Assembly (NCBI RefSeq): GCF_016861975.1
Contig: NZ_BOMB01000001.1
Location: 124,001 to 188,000 of the forward strand
Reading direction: 5' to 3'
Origin: Actinocatenispora rupis
Lineage (GTDB): Bacteria > Actinomycetota > Actinomycetes > Mycobacteriales > Micromonosporaceae
Length of the DNA stretch: 64,000 bases
Shown here: piece after piece, positions 34,637 to 43,434 of the stretch
Layout: every line of letters starts with the position of its first letter
Numbering within the stretch: position 1 is the stretch's first letter
Position numbers and translations under genes: made by a program
The notes under the pieces: generated by a model
What the model was told of the DNA's origin: nothing
The model's input: the letters and a program-made list of their open reading frames with translations, nothing else
Database searches by the model: none

Positions 34637-35419
34637 ATGCGCAAGCTCACCGGCGGTGGACGGTCCGTCGTGCACCTCGACGGCGACGTCGTGTACCGGC
34701 GGCCGACGCCGGCGACGCCCGCCGTGCACGCCCTGCTGCGGCACCTGGCCGCGGCCGGGTTCGCCGGCGCCCCAAGGCTTGTCGGCACCGGGTTCGCCAC
34801 CGACGGCCGCGAGACCCTGACGTACGTGCCGGGCGGGTTCACGCATCCCGGCCCGTGGAGTCTCGACGGCGTCACGGCCGTCGGGGCGCTGCTGCGCGAC
34901 CTGCACGATGCCACCGCGGACTTCCGCCCGCCGCCGGACGCGCGCTGGTACGACTGGCATGCCCGCGGGCTCGGCGACGGACCGCGCGTGATCAGCCACT
35001 GCGACGCCGCGCCGTGGAACGTGGTGGCCCGCGACGGGCTGCCGGTCGCGCTGATCGACTGGGAGTTCGCCGGCCCGACCGACGAACTGGTCGCCGTGGC
35101 GCAGGCCGCCTGGCTGCACGTGAAGCTGCACGACGACCTGGTCGCCGCCCGCGAGGGACTGCCGCCATTGGCCGAGCGGGCCCGGCAGCTGCGGGCGTTC
35201 GCCGAGGGGTACCGGCTGGCGGCGGCCGGTCGGCACCGGCTGGTCGAGACGATGATCGAGTTCGTGGTGTCGGAGGTGGCGTGGGAGGCGGACGACGCCG
35301 GCGTCACCTCGCCGGAGGTGACGGCGCATCCGGTGGCGCTGTGGGGGATGGCGTGGCGGGCCCGGGCCGCCAACTTCCTGGTACGGCACCGTCGCGTACT
35401 GGCGAACGCGCTGGCCTGA
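34637..35419 (+). CDS. APH-family phosphotransferase
   Basis: 260 residues of the aminoglycoside phosphotransferase/choline kinase fold (PF01636). The catalytic loop is VISHCDAAPWNVV (H-x-D-x4-N) and the metal-binding loop is ALIDWEFAGPTDEL. The N-terminal nucleotide loop is short and lacks a strong glycine-rich motif. Many chromosomal members phosphorylate small metabolites rather than antibiotics, so resistance should not be assumed. The ATG at 34637 has GGAGG 9 nt upstream. Confidence 0.82.
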   Translation: MRKLTGGGRSVVHLDGDVVYRRPTPATPAVHALLRHLAAAGFAGAPRLVGTGFATDGRETLTYVPGGFTHPGPWSLDGVTAVGALLRDLHDATADFRPPPDARWYDWHARGLGDGPRVISHCDAAPWNVVARDGLPVALIDWEFAGPTDELVAVAQAAWLHVKLHDDLVAAREGLPPLAERARQLRAFAEGYRLAAAGRHRLVETMIEFVVSEVAWEADDAGVTSPEVTAHPVALWGMAWRARAANFLVRHRRVLANALA

Positions 35420-35476
35420 CCCGGCGTGTGGGCAACCAGACGGAAGGGCCGTACGGGGTGGCGCGTTGCACCGGTC

Positions 35477-36538
35477 GTGACGTACCGGGAGATCGACGCG
35501 CTGGTGATCGGCGGCGGGCAGGCGGGGTTGTCGGCCGCGTACCACCTGCGTGGCTACGGGGTGCCGTTCGAGCTGCTGGACCACGGGGACGGGCCGGGCG
35601 GCGCGTGGCGGCAGCGCTGGGACTCACTGGTGCTGGGCCGTACGCACCGGATCCACGACCTGCCGGGCCTGCCGTTCGGTACGCCGGATCCGGAGCTGCC
35701 CGCGTCGGTGGCCGTGCCCGCGTACTTCGACCGGTACGAGCGGGCGTTCGCGCTGCCGGTCCGCCGCCCCGTCGACGTCACCGCCGTACGGCGCGGCCCG
35801 GACGACCGGCTGCTGGTCGACACCTCCGCCGGTGCGTACGCGGCGCGCGCGGTGGTCAACGCGACCGGTACCTGGGAGCGACCCTTCTGGCCGTGGTACC
35901 CGGGGCGGGAGACGTTCCGTGGGCGGCAGCTGCACACGGCGGACTACCGGAGCGCGGCGGAGTTCGCGGGGCGGCACGTGGTGGTGGTCGGCGGCGGCGC
36001 GTCGGCCACGCAGCTGCTGGCTGAGATCTCGCAGGTGGCCACCACGACGTGGGTGACGCGCCGGCCGCCGGAGTTCCGGGAGGGCCCGTTCACCGAGGAA
36101 CTGGGCCGGTCGGTGGTGGCCGAGGTGGACCGCCGGGTCCGCGCGGGACTGCCGCCGGGCAGCGTGGTGAGTGCGACGGGCCTGGTGCCCACCCCCGCGG
36201 TACGTGCCGCGATGGCGCGCGGCGTGCTGCACCGGTACCCGATGTTCCGGCGGATCACGCCGACGGGCGTCGAGTGGGCGGACGGCCGGGCGGTGGCCGC
36301 GGACGTGATCCTGTGGTGCACCGGGTTCCGGCCGGCGCTGGACCACCTGGCGCCGCTGGGCCTGCGCGCACCGTCCGGCGGGATCCGCGTCGTCGACACC
36401 CGGGTGGTCGCGGAGCCGCGGCTGTTCCTCGTCGGGTACGGCCCGTCGGCCAGCACGATCGGCGCGAACCGGGCCGGCCGGCTCGCCGCCCGTGGTGTCC
36501 GTGACCTGGTGCGTCCGGCCACCCCGGTAGGCTCATGA
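35477..36538 (+). CDS. FAD/NAD(P)-dependent oxidoreductase, flavin-monooxygenase-like
   Basis: 353 residues with two Rossmann dinucleotide sites: ALVIGGGQAGLSAAYHL near the N-terminus for FAD and HVVVVGGGASATQLLAEI near residue 170 for NAD(P)H. WRQRWDSLVLGRTHRIHDLPGLPF and the late ILWCTGFRPAL segment are typical of the CzcO/flavin-containing monooxygenase group. Substrate not identifiable. The GTG at 35477 is preferred because the conserved fold begins there; a start at 35426 would add 17 arginine-rich residues. It is followed after 58 nt by a methyltransferase. Confidence 0.82.
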   Translation: MTYREIDALVIGGGQAGLSAAYHLRGYGVPFELLDHGDGPGGAWRQRWDSLVLGRTHRIHDLPGLPFGTPDPELPASVAVPAYFDRYERAFALPVRRPVDVTAVRRGPDDRLLVDTSAGAYAARAVVNATGTWERPFWPWYPGRETFRGRQLHTADYRSAAEFAGRHVVVVGGGASATQLLAEISQVATTTWVTRRPPEFREGPFTEELGRSVVAEVDRRVRAGLPPGSVVSATGLVPTPAVRAAMARGVLHRYPMFRRITPTGVEWADGRAVAADVILWCTGFRPALDHLAPLGLRAPSGGIRVVDTRVVAEPRLFLVGYGPSASTIGANRAGRLAARGVRDLVRPATPVGS

Positions 36539-36596
36539 TCGAGCACGGGGACCGTTCGCGCACCGGTCGGGCCCCGCGGAGATCGAGGGGGCGTGG

Positions 36597-37340
36597 GTGG
36601 AGCGCAGCCAGGCGTACGGCACTGCGCGGACCGCGGTGGTCTGGCAGGTACTGCGGGCCGAGCTGGCCCGCCGCGACGGCGCGCCCCTGTCGGTGGTGGA
36701 CGTCGGCGGCGGCACCGGTGGCTTCGCCGTACCGCTGGCGCAGTCCGGGCACCGGGTGACGGTCGTCGACGCGAGTCCGGACGCGCTGGCCGCGCTGACC
36801 CGGCGCGCCGCGGACGCCGGGGTCGCCGACCGGGTCGACGCCCAGCAGGGTGACGCGAGCGACCTGCCCAGCCTCGTACCGCCCGGCAGCGTCGACGTGG
36901 TGCTGTGCCACAGCCTGCTGGAGGTGGTGGACGCGCCGGAGTGGGTGGCGTCCGCGCTCGCCGGCGCGCTGCGGCCGGGCGGCGCGGCGAGCGTCCTGGT
37001 GGCGAACCGGGCCGCGGCGGTGCTGTCCCGCGCCGTCGGCGGGCACCTCGGCGCGGCCACCGCCCTGCTTGCCGACCCGGACGGCATCGCCGGCCCCCGC
37101 GACACCCTCCAGCGCCGGTACGACACGGGCTCGGCCACCGACCTGCTCGCCGCGGCGGGCCTGGTGGTGGAGAGCGTGCACGGCGTCCGGGTGGTCGCCG
37201 ACCTGGTACCGGGCGCGCTGCTGGACGCCGAGCCGGGGTCGACGGAGGCGCTGGCCGCGTTCGAGCTGGCCGCCGCCGGGCTCCCGCCGTACCGGGACAT
37301 CGCCACGCAGCTGCACCTGCTCGCCCGCCGGCCGGTATGA
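36597..37340 (+). CDS. Class I SAM-dependent methyltransferase
   Basis: 247 residues. Motif I is VVDVGGGTGGFAVPLAQSG, the acidic end of beta-2 is VVDASPDAL, and motif II/III is DVVLCHSLLEVVD. The C-terminal half is more variable. The substrate is unknown; a small molecule or tRNA is equally possible. GTG 36597 follows GAGGGGG by 6 nt. Its stop overlaps the next ATG by 4 nt (ATGA). Confidence 0.82.
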   Translation: MERSQAYGTARTAVVWQVLRAELARRDGAPLSVVDVGGGTGGFAVPLAQSGHRVTVVDASPDALAALTRRAADAGVADRVDAQQGDASDLPSLVPPGSVDVVLCHSLLEVVDAPEWVASALAGALRPGGAASVLVANRAAAVLSRAVGGHLGAATALLADPDGIAGPRDTLQRRYDTGSATDLLAAAGLVVESVHGVRVVADLVPGALLDAEPGSTEALAAFELAAAGLPPYRDIATQLHLLARRPV

Positions 37341-38485
37341 CGCCGACGGCGACCGAGCCCGGCCCCTTCACCGCCCCGCGGTACGGGTCGGGCAGCCTCG
37401 CCGACGTCCTCCCCTCGGTACTGTGCGCGCTCGGCGCCGGCGGGACCGATCCGCTCGGGCTGACCGACCGGCTGGCCGGGACACGCCGCGTCGCCGTACT
37501 GCTGGTCGACGGTCTCGGCCACCATCTGCTGCCGCTCGCCGCGCCGGTCGCGCCGGCGATCGCCGCCGCGCCCCGGCTGCCGGTGCTGACCGCGGGGTTC
37601 CCGTCGACGACGCCGACCAGCCTGGTGTCGCTCGGCACCGGGGCGCCGCCCGGCGCGCACGGCGTCGTCGGCTTCACCGTCCGACTTCCCGGTACGGACC
37701 GGACGTTCACGCACATCACCTGGAACGCCGACGTCGACCCGCGGGTGTGGCAGCCGCTGGACACGCAGTTCGACCGGGCCGCCGCCGCGGGCGTCCACCC
37801 GTACGTGGTGGGGCAGCCGCAGTTCGCGGAGTCCGGCCTGACCGTCGCCGCGTACCGGGGCGGTGCGTACCGGCCGGCGGCGGACGTCGAGGCCACGGCC
37901 GCGGCGGTACTGGCCGCGCTGGGCGCCGCGGACCGCACGCTGGTCTACGCGTACCGGTCGGAGGTGGACCGGGCCGCCCACCTGCACGGACCCGGCTCGG
38001 CGGAGTGGCTCGCCGCGGTCGCCGAGACCGACCGGCTGGTCGCGGGCATCGCCGCCGGGCTGCCGCCGGACGCGGCGCTGCTGGTCACCGCCGACCACGG
38101 TGCGGTCCGCGTCGACGACGCCGACCGGATCGACGTGGACACCGCACCCGACCTGCTCGCCGGTACCACGCTCGTCACCGGTGAGTCCCGCGTCCGGTAC
38201 GTGCACACCCAGCCCGGCGCGCTCGCCGACGTCCTCGCCGCCTGGCGCGGGACGCTCGGCGACCGCGCCCTGGTCGTCACCCGCGACGAGGCGGTCACCG
38301 CCGGCTGGTACGGCCCGACCACGCCGGCCGCCGCGTCCCGCATCGGCGACGTCGTCGCCGTCTGCGCCGACCGGTACGTGCTCGTCCGCAGCGTCGCCGA
38401 ACCCGTCGAGTCGGCGTTCCTCGGCTACCACGGCTCGCTCACCGCCGCCGAGCTGGCCGTCCCGCTGCTCCTGCTGCGTACCTGA
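37337..38485 (+). CDS. Alkaline phosphatase superfamily nucleotide pyrophosphatase/phosphodiesterase
   Basis: 382 residues. The metal and nucleophile pattern is that of NPP-type enzymes: the first metal aspartate in VAVLLVDGLGHHLL, the nucleophile Thr/Ser in FPSTTPTSLVSLGTG, GAHGVVGFTVR, and the later LLVTADHGAVRV (D-H) motif. It cleaves phosphodiesters or pyrophosphates in principle; the true substrate is unknown. There is no clear signal peptide, so it is probably cytoplasmic. It is coupled to the upstream methyltransferase by an ATGA overlap. Confidence 0.85.
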   Translation: MTPTATEPGPFTAPRYGSGSLADVLPSVLCALGAGGTDPLGLTDRLAGTRRVAVLLVDGLGHHLLPLAAPVAPAIAAAPRLPVLTAGFPSTTPTSLVSLGTGAPPGAHGVVGFTVRLPGTDRTFTHITWNADVDPRVWQPLDTQFDRAAAAGVHPYVVGQPQFAESGLTVAAYRGGAYRPAADVEATAAAVLAALGAADRTLVYAYRSEVDRAAHLHGPGSAEWLAAVAETDRLVAGIAAGLPPDAALLVTADHGAVRVDDADRIDVDTAPDLLAGTTLVTGESRVRYVHTQPGALADVLAAWRGTLGDRALVVTRDEAVTAGWYGPTTPAAASRIGDVVAVCADRYVLVRSVAEPVESAFLGYHGSLTAAELAVPLLLLRT

Positions 38486-38539
38486 CCGGGCGCTGTCACA
38501 CCCCGCCGCTAGCCTCGGAGTACGACACGGGGGCGGTGC

Positions 38540-39814
38540 ATGGGACGGCAGCAACTGGAGCAGGGCGAGGGGCCGGGCGGCGCCGACGGGTTCGGACCGG
38601 ACGCCGACGACACCGGCTGCGGCATCCTGCACGTGGACATGGACGCGTTCTTCGCCTCCGTCGAGGTGCGCAACCGTCCCGAGCTGCGCGGCCGCCCGGT
38701 GATCGTCGGCGGCGTCGGCGGCCGCGGCGTGGTCAGTTCCGCGAGCTACGAGGCGCGCCGGTTCGGGGTGCACTCCGCGATGCCGACCGTTCGCGCCCGC
38801 CGCCTCTGCCCGCAGGCCGTCTTCCTCCCACCCGACTTCGAGGAGTACTCGACGGCATCGCGCGCGGTGATGGCGATCTTCGGTGAGATCACCCCGCTGG
38901 TCGAGCCGCTGTCGCTGGACGAGGCGTTCCTGGACGTGTCGGGCGCCCGGCGGCGGCTCGGCAGTGCCGCGGCGGTGGCCCGGCTGATCCGCGCCCGGGT
39001 CCGCGACGAGCTGCGGCTGACCTGCTCGGTGGGGGTGGCGCCGACGAAGTTCGTGGCGAAGCTGGCGTCCGGCCGGGCGAAACCGGACGGTCTGCTCGTC
39101 GTCCCCGCCGACCGCGTCGTGGAGTACCTGCACCGGCTGCCGGTGTCGGCGCTGTGGGGCGTGGGGGAGCGTACGGCGGCGCTGCTGCACCGGCTCGGCC
39201 TGGCCACCGTCGCCGACATCGCGCACACCCGGCCCGCCACGCTGGTCGCCGCGCTCGGCGAGGCCGCCGGTACGCACATCCACGAGCTGTCCTGGGGCCG
39301 CGACCCGCGCGCCGTGACGCCCCGGGTGGCGGAGAAGTCGGTCGGCGCGGAGACCACGTTCGACACCGACGTCGCCGACCCGGACGTGATCCGCCGGGCG
39401 ATGCTGGGCCTGGCCGGCCGGTGCGCCGCCCGCGCCCGCCGCGCCGGCGTCGTCGGCCGTACCGTGACGATCAAGGTCCGGTTCGCCGACTTCCGCACCA
39501 TCAACCGCTCGCGTACGTTGCCGGCCGCGACCGACGTCGCCCGCGAGATGTTCGAGACCGCCTGGTCGCTGTTCACCGCCCTCGCCACCGACGAGCAGGT
39601 ACGCCTGGTCGGGTTGCGGCTGGAGGGCCTCGACACCGAGGGCGGGGCGCCGCGCCAGCTCATGCTCGGCGAGCGGGAGCACGGCTGGCGGGACGCCGAG
39701 CGGGCGATGGACGCCGCGGCCGAGCGGTTCGGGTCCGCCGCGGTTCGGCCGGCGAGCCTGCTGCACCCGGACACCCCGACCGACCGTCCCGGGCCCACCC
39801 GGCCCGGCAGCTGA
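38540..39814 (+). CDS. dinB: DNA polymerase IV (DinB)
   Basis: 424-residue Y-family translesion polymerase. The first catalytic motif is ILHVDMDAFFASVEVRN, the second is LSLDEAFLDVSGA with the SVGVAPTKFVAKLASGRAKPDG fingers/palm segment, and all catalytic acidic residues are present, in contrast to ImuB in this window. The little-finger domain ends with a clamp-binding motif QLMLGE. The first 28 residues precede the conserved domain and are Gln/Gly-rich. TAGCCT at 38510-38515 may be its -10. No LexA box was found upstream, so it is probably not SOS-controlled. Confidence 0.93.
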   Translation: MGRQQLEQGEGPGGADGFGPDADDTGCGILHVDMDAFFASVEVRNRPELRGRPVIVGGVGGRGVVSSASYEARRFGVHSAMPTVRARRLCPQAVFLPPDFEEYSTASRAVMAIFGEITPLVEPLSLDEAFLDVSGARRRLGSAAAVARLIRARVRDELRLTCSVGVAPTKFVAKLASGRAKPDGLLVVPADRVVEYLHRLPVSALWGVGERTAALLHRLGLATVADIAHTRPATLVAALGEAAGTHIHELSWGRDPRAVTPRVAEKSVGAETTFDTDVADPDVIRRAMLGLAGRCAARARRAGVVGRTVTIKVRFADFRTINRSRTLPAATDVAREMFETAWSLFTALATDEQVRLVGLRLEGLDTEGGAPRQLMLGEREHGWRDAERAMDAAAERFGSAAVRPASLLHPDTPTDRPGPTRPGS

Positions 39815-40172
39815 ACCGCCCGGGCGGCGTCCGCGTCGCGTCCCGGGCGGCTTCGGGCGTGTCGATGGCGGTTCGGGGCGGCTCCCGGTGCTGTGCCGCG
39901 GTGCCCGGCAGTGCCGTCCGCGTCGGGTCAGGGCGGTGCAGGGGTGTCGCGGTCGCTCCGTTGGCGGACGAATCGGGCAGGTCCGCAGGGAAAGTGGGCG
40001 CACACCCCGCGCCGGTGAGAGCATGTGAGGCGTGAGGGCGACAACCTTCACACCGCCGGGCCAACTCCCGCTTTCCGCGGCGTTGACCCCCTCGTAGACT
40101 GGCCAGTAGGCAGCCGGTTGGCTGCTCGGTCCAGCCGGCCGTGCGCCGGCCGCGTCGACCGGGAGGAGTGCC
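39815..40172. other. Intergenic region before the DUF3040 gene
   Basis: About 360 bp with no gene I can support. CCGCCCGGGCGG at 39816-39827, just after the dinB stop, is a perfect palindrome that may help termination. TAGACT at 40095-40100 is a likely -10 for the DUF3040 gene; no well-spaced -35 accompanies it (TTGACC at 40083 is only 6 bp away). Confidence 0.4.
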
Positions 40173-40577
40173 GTGCCGCTCTCCGAGCACGAGCAGCGAC
40201 TGTTCGAGGAGATCGAGAAGTCGCTTGCTGACGATCCCAAGTTCGCTTCGGCCGTGCGCGCGAACGATCCGCGGCATCATGCGCGCCGTCGGCTGCTGAT
40301 CGCCGCGGTGATTCTCGTCGTGGGCCTGGGTGTGCTCGTCGCCGGCGTGATGCGGCACAGCACCGTCCTCGGCGTGATCGGTTTCGTGATCATGCTCGGC
40401 GGCCCGGCCTTCGCACTCCAGTCCCGGCGTCGGCGTTCCCCGCGCCTGCACGTCGTCGGCGGGGCGTCGGCACCCAAGACCCGCCGGAGCCGCCGCACCC
40501 GCACCCGCGGCGGCCGCAACTCCGTCATCGACCGTCTCGAAGACCGGTGGCGCAACCGGCCCGAAGGCCACCGCTGA
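40173..40577 (+). CDS. DUF3040 family membrane protein
   Basis: 134-residue small membrane protein. The N-terminus MPLSEHEQRLFEEIEKSLADDPKFA is the hallmark of DUF3040, followed by two hydrophobic helices (LLIAAVILVVGLGVLVAGV and VLGVIGFVIMLGGPAFAL) and a very basic C-terminus. The family is actinobacterial and often lies near dinB and the transglutaminase operon, as here; function unknown. GTG 40173 follows GGGAGGAG. Confidence 0.88.
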   Translation: MPLSEHEQRLFEEIEKSLADDPKFASAVRANDPRHHARRRLLIAAVILVVGLGVLVAGVMRHSTVLGVIGFVIMLGGPAFALQSRRRRSPRLHVVGGASAPKTRRSRRTRTRGGRNSVIDRLEDRWRNRPEGHR

Positions 40578-40605
40578 CGCGTACCTCGCTCGTCCGTACG
40601 TGACG

Positions 40606-40636
40606 ACGATCGGGCCGGCACGTCCGGCCCGATCGT
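40606..40636 (+). terminator. Hairpin terminator after the DUF3040 gene
   Basis: A perfect 13-bp stem (ACGATCGGGCCGG / CCGGCCCGATCGT) with loop CACGT begins 28 nt after the stop codon. It can also serve the convergent transglutaminase operon. Confidence 0.8.
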
Positions 40637-40959
40637 GCTGTCCCCACCGATCCGCGCCCTGTCGTACCGGGTAGGCGGACCAGCGGTGCACGTGTTCGAA
40701 CGGCCCTGCCGCCGGGCCCACCCCGGCTCGGCAGCGTGCTCCCGCTCCGCGCCTTGGTGTCCTGCGCCGGCCCCGCGTCCCGGTCCGCCCGGGGGTCTGG
40801 CGCCCGCCCGGCGTGTGCAGCCGCCCTGCGCCCGGCCCGGCGCGCGTCCTGCGTCAGGGTCTGCTCAGGTCCCGGCGCCTTCGAGGAGGCCAGCGCGGCG
40901 CGGTCCCGGTCCTGTTGCGCGCTCGGCCGCGGTGCTCGGCGACGCTGCCGTGCGGGCGG
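40637..40959. other. Intergenic region downstream of the transglutaminase operon
   Basis: About 320 bp, very GC-rich, between a terminator and the 3' end of the minus-strand transglutaminase gene. Reading frames here look like chance frames. I see no RNA gene or regulatory site. Confidence 0.4.
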
Positions 40960-43434
40960 TCAGGCGGAGCGGTCGGTACGGGGGCCGAAGAGCCGGCGCG
41001 GCACGACCGTCCGGTACGCCCGGTCCCGGGCCGCGCCGAGCCGGCCGGTGAGGCCCGTGGCGCTGTCCGCGACGGCGCCACGCCAGCGGCGGAGTACGGA
41101 GCGGGGCAGGAGTACGGCGGCGATCCGGCGGTGCCGGGGTACGCCGGCGGACAGGCCGGTGCGGACGTCCCGGGACGCGGCGCGCAGGCCGGTCGGGTCG
41201 GCGGGGGTCGGCGCGTACCGGGCGCGTTCCTCGGCTTCGGCGAGCCGTCGTACCGAGTCGGCGGCGTCGCCGGTCAGTCCGGGCGTGCGGATGAGCCGTT
41301 CGGCGGTGCCGCGCGGTGTCTCCGAGCCGATCACCTCGTACCGGAAGTCGACGAGGCTGTCGACCAGTTCGTCCCAGGCGGCGTGCGCGGCGCTGCGGGC
41401 GGCGGCACTGCGGGCGGTGTCGCCGCCGTCGACGGTCACGTCCGGCGGACCGCCCGCCGGGTCGACGGTCAACCCGGTGACCGCGCGGACCTCGGTACGG
41501 TCCCGGCGGCGCCGCAGCAGCCCGCGCCGCCCGGCCGGTACGGCGAGCAGGACGAGCAGCACGAGCACGCCGAGCACCCAGTACTGCCAGGTGGTGGTCC
41601 GGGTCTTGTGCGCGGCGGCCGAGCGGGCCAGGCCGGGGCCGCCGTGCTGGCCCTGGTCGGCGGATTTGCCGGCGGACCTGCCGGGCTTGTCCTTGCCGTT
41701 GTCGGCGGGGCCGCTGGACGTGTCGGGGGTGCTCGGGTTCGGCGCCCAGCCGAACACCGCGGCGCCGGTGATCTCGGTCGACGGCGTCGGGTCGAACGGC
41801 ACCCAGCCGAACGCGGGGAACCAGACCTCGACCCAGGCGTGCGCCTCGTGGCTGGTGACCTGCCAGGTGGCGGAGTTGCCGAGCCGGGTGCCGTGCGTGT
41901 ACCCGACGACGACGCGGGCCGGGATGCCGGCCTCGCGGGTCATCCAGGCCATCGCCGACGCGTACTGCTCGCAGTAGCCTTGGCGGCCCTTGAGGAAGTC
42001 GACGATCGCGCTGCCGCTCGTGCCCGCCTTCGTCTGCAGGCTGTACTTGAAGTGGTTCTTCGGCGAGAAGAAGTCGAGGATCGCCCGGACCCGGTCGTAC
42101 TCGGTGGCCTTGCCGGCGGTGAGCGCGTCGACCTGGTCGCTGATCTGCGCGATGTGCCGGACCTCGGTGTTGTCCCGCACGATCGGGTCGCCGGGCTGCA
42201 GCTCGGGCGCCTGCCGGAGCTGCGCGGGCTGGTACCGGAAGCTGTCGTAGCCGACCGACCAGTTCGCCCCGGCGGTCGCCGGATGGTCGGTGTACACGAC
42301 GCCGGTGGACGGCTCGTACCGCCAGTCGGTGCCGCCGGGCGCGCGCACCTGGGTCGGCCCCGCGAACAGCGGCAGGTACCGGTCGTTGAGGCGCTGCGCC
42401 TTCACCGACGCGGTGTACCGGTCGTACTTGAGGGAGACGGACACGCCGGTGGTCGGCGCGTCGAGCCCGGCGGTGAGCGGCTGCGGGTGCGGCGGCGGGC
42501 TCGGCTGGAACCCGTTGTCGGTGATCTGGTCGGCGACCGCGGTCCGCAGGTAGCCGGGGTCCGGGTCGTCGGTCTCGACGGTGAACAGGTTGATCGGCTG
42601 GCCCTGGGTGAGGTTGCCGCGCAGCGTGGAGATCGGGTTGATGCTGGTACCGAGCTGGGTGCCGGTGCCCGTCCCGGTCGTGGTCCCGTTGTTGTACCCG
42701 GCGATCCGGCTGAGCAGGTTGCTGGAGAAGCCGGGCACCGCCAGCGGTACGACGACGGCGAGCACCAGCGCGGCGAAGCCGACCCGGCGGCCGGCGGCGG
42801 CCAGCGGCGACGGCTCCCACGTGTCGATGTCGCGCCCGTCGCCGGTGAACCGGCGGCCCCACCGGCGCACCTGTTCGATGTGGTCGGTCATCAGCAGCCA
42901 CAGGTACCCGGCGGCGCCGAGCACGAACGGCAGCCACGACACGCTGCCGTTCTGTACGGCGACGGGCACCGAGTAGAGCGCGAGCAGGGGCAGGCCGGCG
43001 AGCGCCGGGTGCCGCATGCCGACGGCGAGGACGTCGACGGCCACGGCGACCAGGCCGACGCCGACCGTGGTCAGGAAGTCCAGCGACACCCGCTCCGGTA
43101 CGGGCACCGACAGGGTCTGGATGTCCTGCCCGGCCGCGGTGAGCAGGCTGTGGAAGTGGCGGAACGTGTGCCCGGTGGGCAGGAACCCGAGCAGCTCGTG
43201 CCCGGACGGGAACGTCCAGGTGACGAGCAGCAGCAGCCCGCCGAGCATGGCCAGCACCTGACCCCACACCGGGATCCGTACCGTCCGGGCGAGGATCGCG
43301 ACGACCACGACGACCGCGATCGCGAGGAACGAGTAGAGCACCCAGCTGTACAGCTGGAAGATCGTGGACAGCACCGAGGTGGCGAGGAAGGTGGCCGCCG
43401 CCGCCACGAGCGCGACCCCGCGCCGCTGGCTCAT
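40960..43434 (-). CDS. TgpA-like transglutaminase membrane protein (DUF3488/transglutaminase/DUF4129)
   Basis: 824 residues. N-terminal multi-helix DUF3488 region of about six helices (residues 1-215), a long extracytoplasmic segment with the transglutaminase core, and a late helix (YWVLGVLVLLVLLAVPAG) followed by a cytoplasmic tail. The catalytic triad is visible: Cys in GRQGYCEQYASAM, His in SHEAHAWVEVWFP, and Asp in WVPFDPTPS. The ATG at 43434 overlaps the DUF58 stop by 4 nt and has GGAGGG upstream. Such proteins act with MoxR and DUF58 partners on envelope proteins or peptidoglycan; the substrate is not established. Confidence 0.9.
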   Translation of the reverse strand: MSQRRGVALVAAAATFLATSVLSTIFQLYSWVLYSFLAIAVVVVVAILARTVRIPVWGQVLAMLGGLLLLVTWTFPSGHELLGFLPTGHTFRHFHSLLTAAGQDIQTLSVPVPERVSLDFLTTVGVGLVAVAVDVLAVGMRHPALAGLPLLALYSVPVAVQNGSVSWLPFVLGAAGYLWLLMTDHIEQVRRWGRRFTGDGRDIDTWEPSPLAAAGRRVGFAALVLAVVVPLAVPGFSSNLLSRIAGYNNGTTTGTGTGTQLGTSINPISTLRGNLTQGQPINLFTVETDDPDPGYLRTAVADQITDNGFQPSPPPHPQPLTAGLDAPTTGVSVSLKYDRYTASVKAQRLNDRYLPLFAGPTQVRAPGGTDWRYEPSTGVVYTDHPATAGANWSVGYDSFRYQPAQLRQAPELQPGDPIVRDNTEVRHIAQISDQVDALTAGKATEYDRVRAILDFFSPKNHFKYSLQTKAGTSGSAIVDFLKGRQGYCEQYASAMAWMTREAGIPARVVVGYTHGTRLGNSATWQVTSHEAHAWVEVWFPAFGWVPFDPTPSTEITGAAVFGWAPNPSTPDTSSGPADNGKDKPGRSAGKSADQGQHGGPGLARSAAAHKTRTTTWQYWVLGVLVLLVLLAVPAGRRGLLRRRRDRTEVRAVTGLTVDPAGGPPDVTVDGGDTARSAAARSAAHAAWDELVDSLVDFRYEVIGSETPRGTAERLIRTPGLTGDAADSVRRLAEAEERARYAPTPADPTGLRAASRDVRTGLSAGVPRHRRIAAVLLPRSVLRRWRGAVADSATGLTGRLGAARDRAYRTVVPRRLFGPRTDRSA

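Noticed and set aside
34637-35419. Aminoglycoside-resistance gene
   Set aside because: The APH fold is present, but chromosomal members act on many small molecules. Nothing in the sequence points to an antibiotic substrate.
38486-38540. SOS control of DNA polymerase IV
   Set aside because: No CGAAC-N4-GTTCG site upstream of dinB; only a possible -10 hexamer is seen.
40083-40100. TTGACC/TAGACT as a promoter pair before the DUF3040 gene
   Set aside because: The spacing is only 6 bp, too short for sigma recognition; only the -10 is kept as a candidate.
36533-40240. 1235-codon minus-strand open frame opposite the methyltransferase, phosphatase and dinB
   Set aside because: No conserved motif; the plus-strand genes have clear catalytic signatures and coupled starts and stops.
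40690-40705. GTTCGAAC near 40696 as a LexA box
   Set aside because: The half sites abut in the wrong order (GTTCG-CGAAC overlap) instead of CGAAC-N4-GTTCG, and no promoter or damage gene follows.
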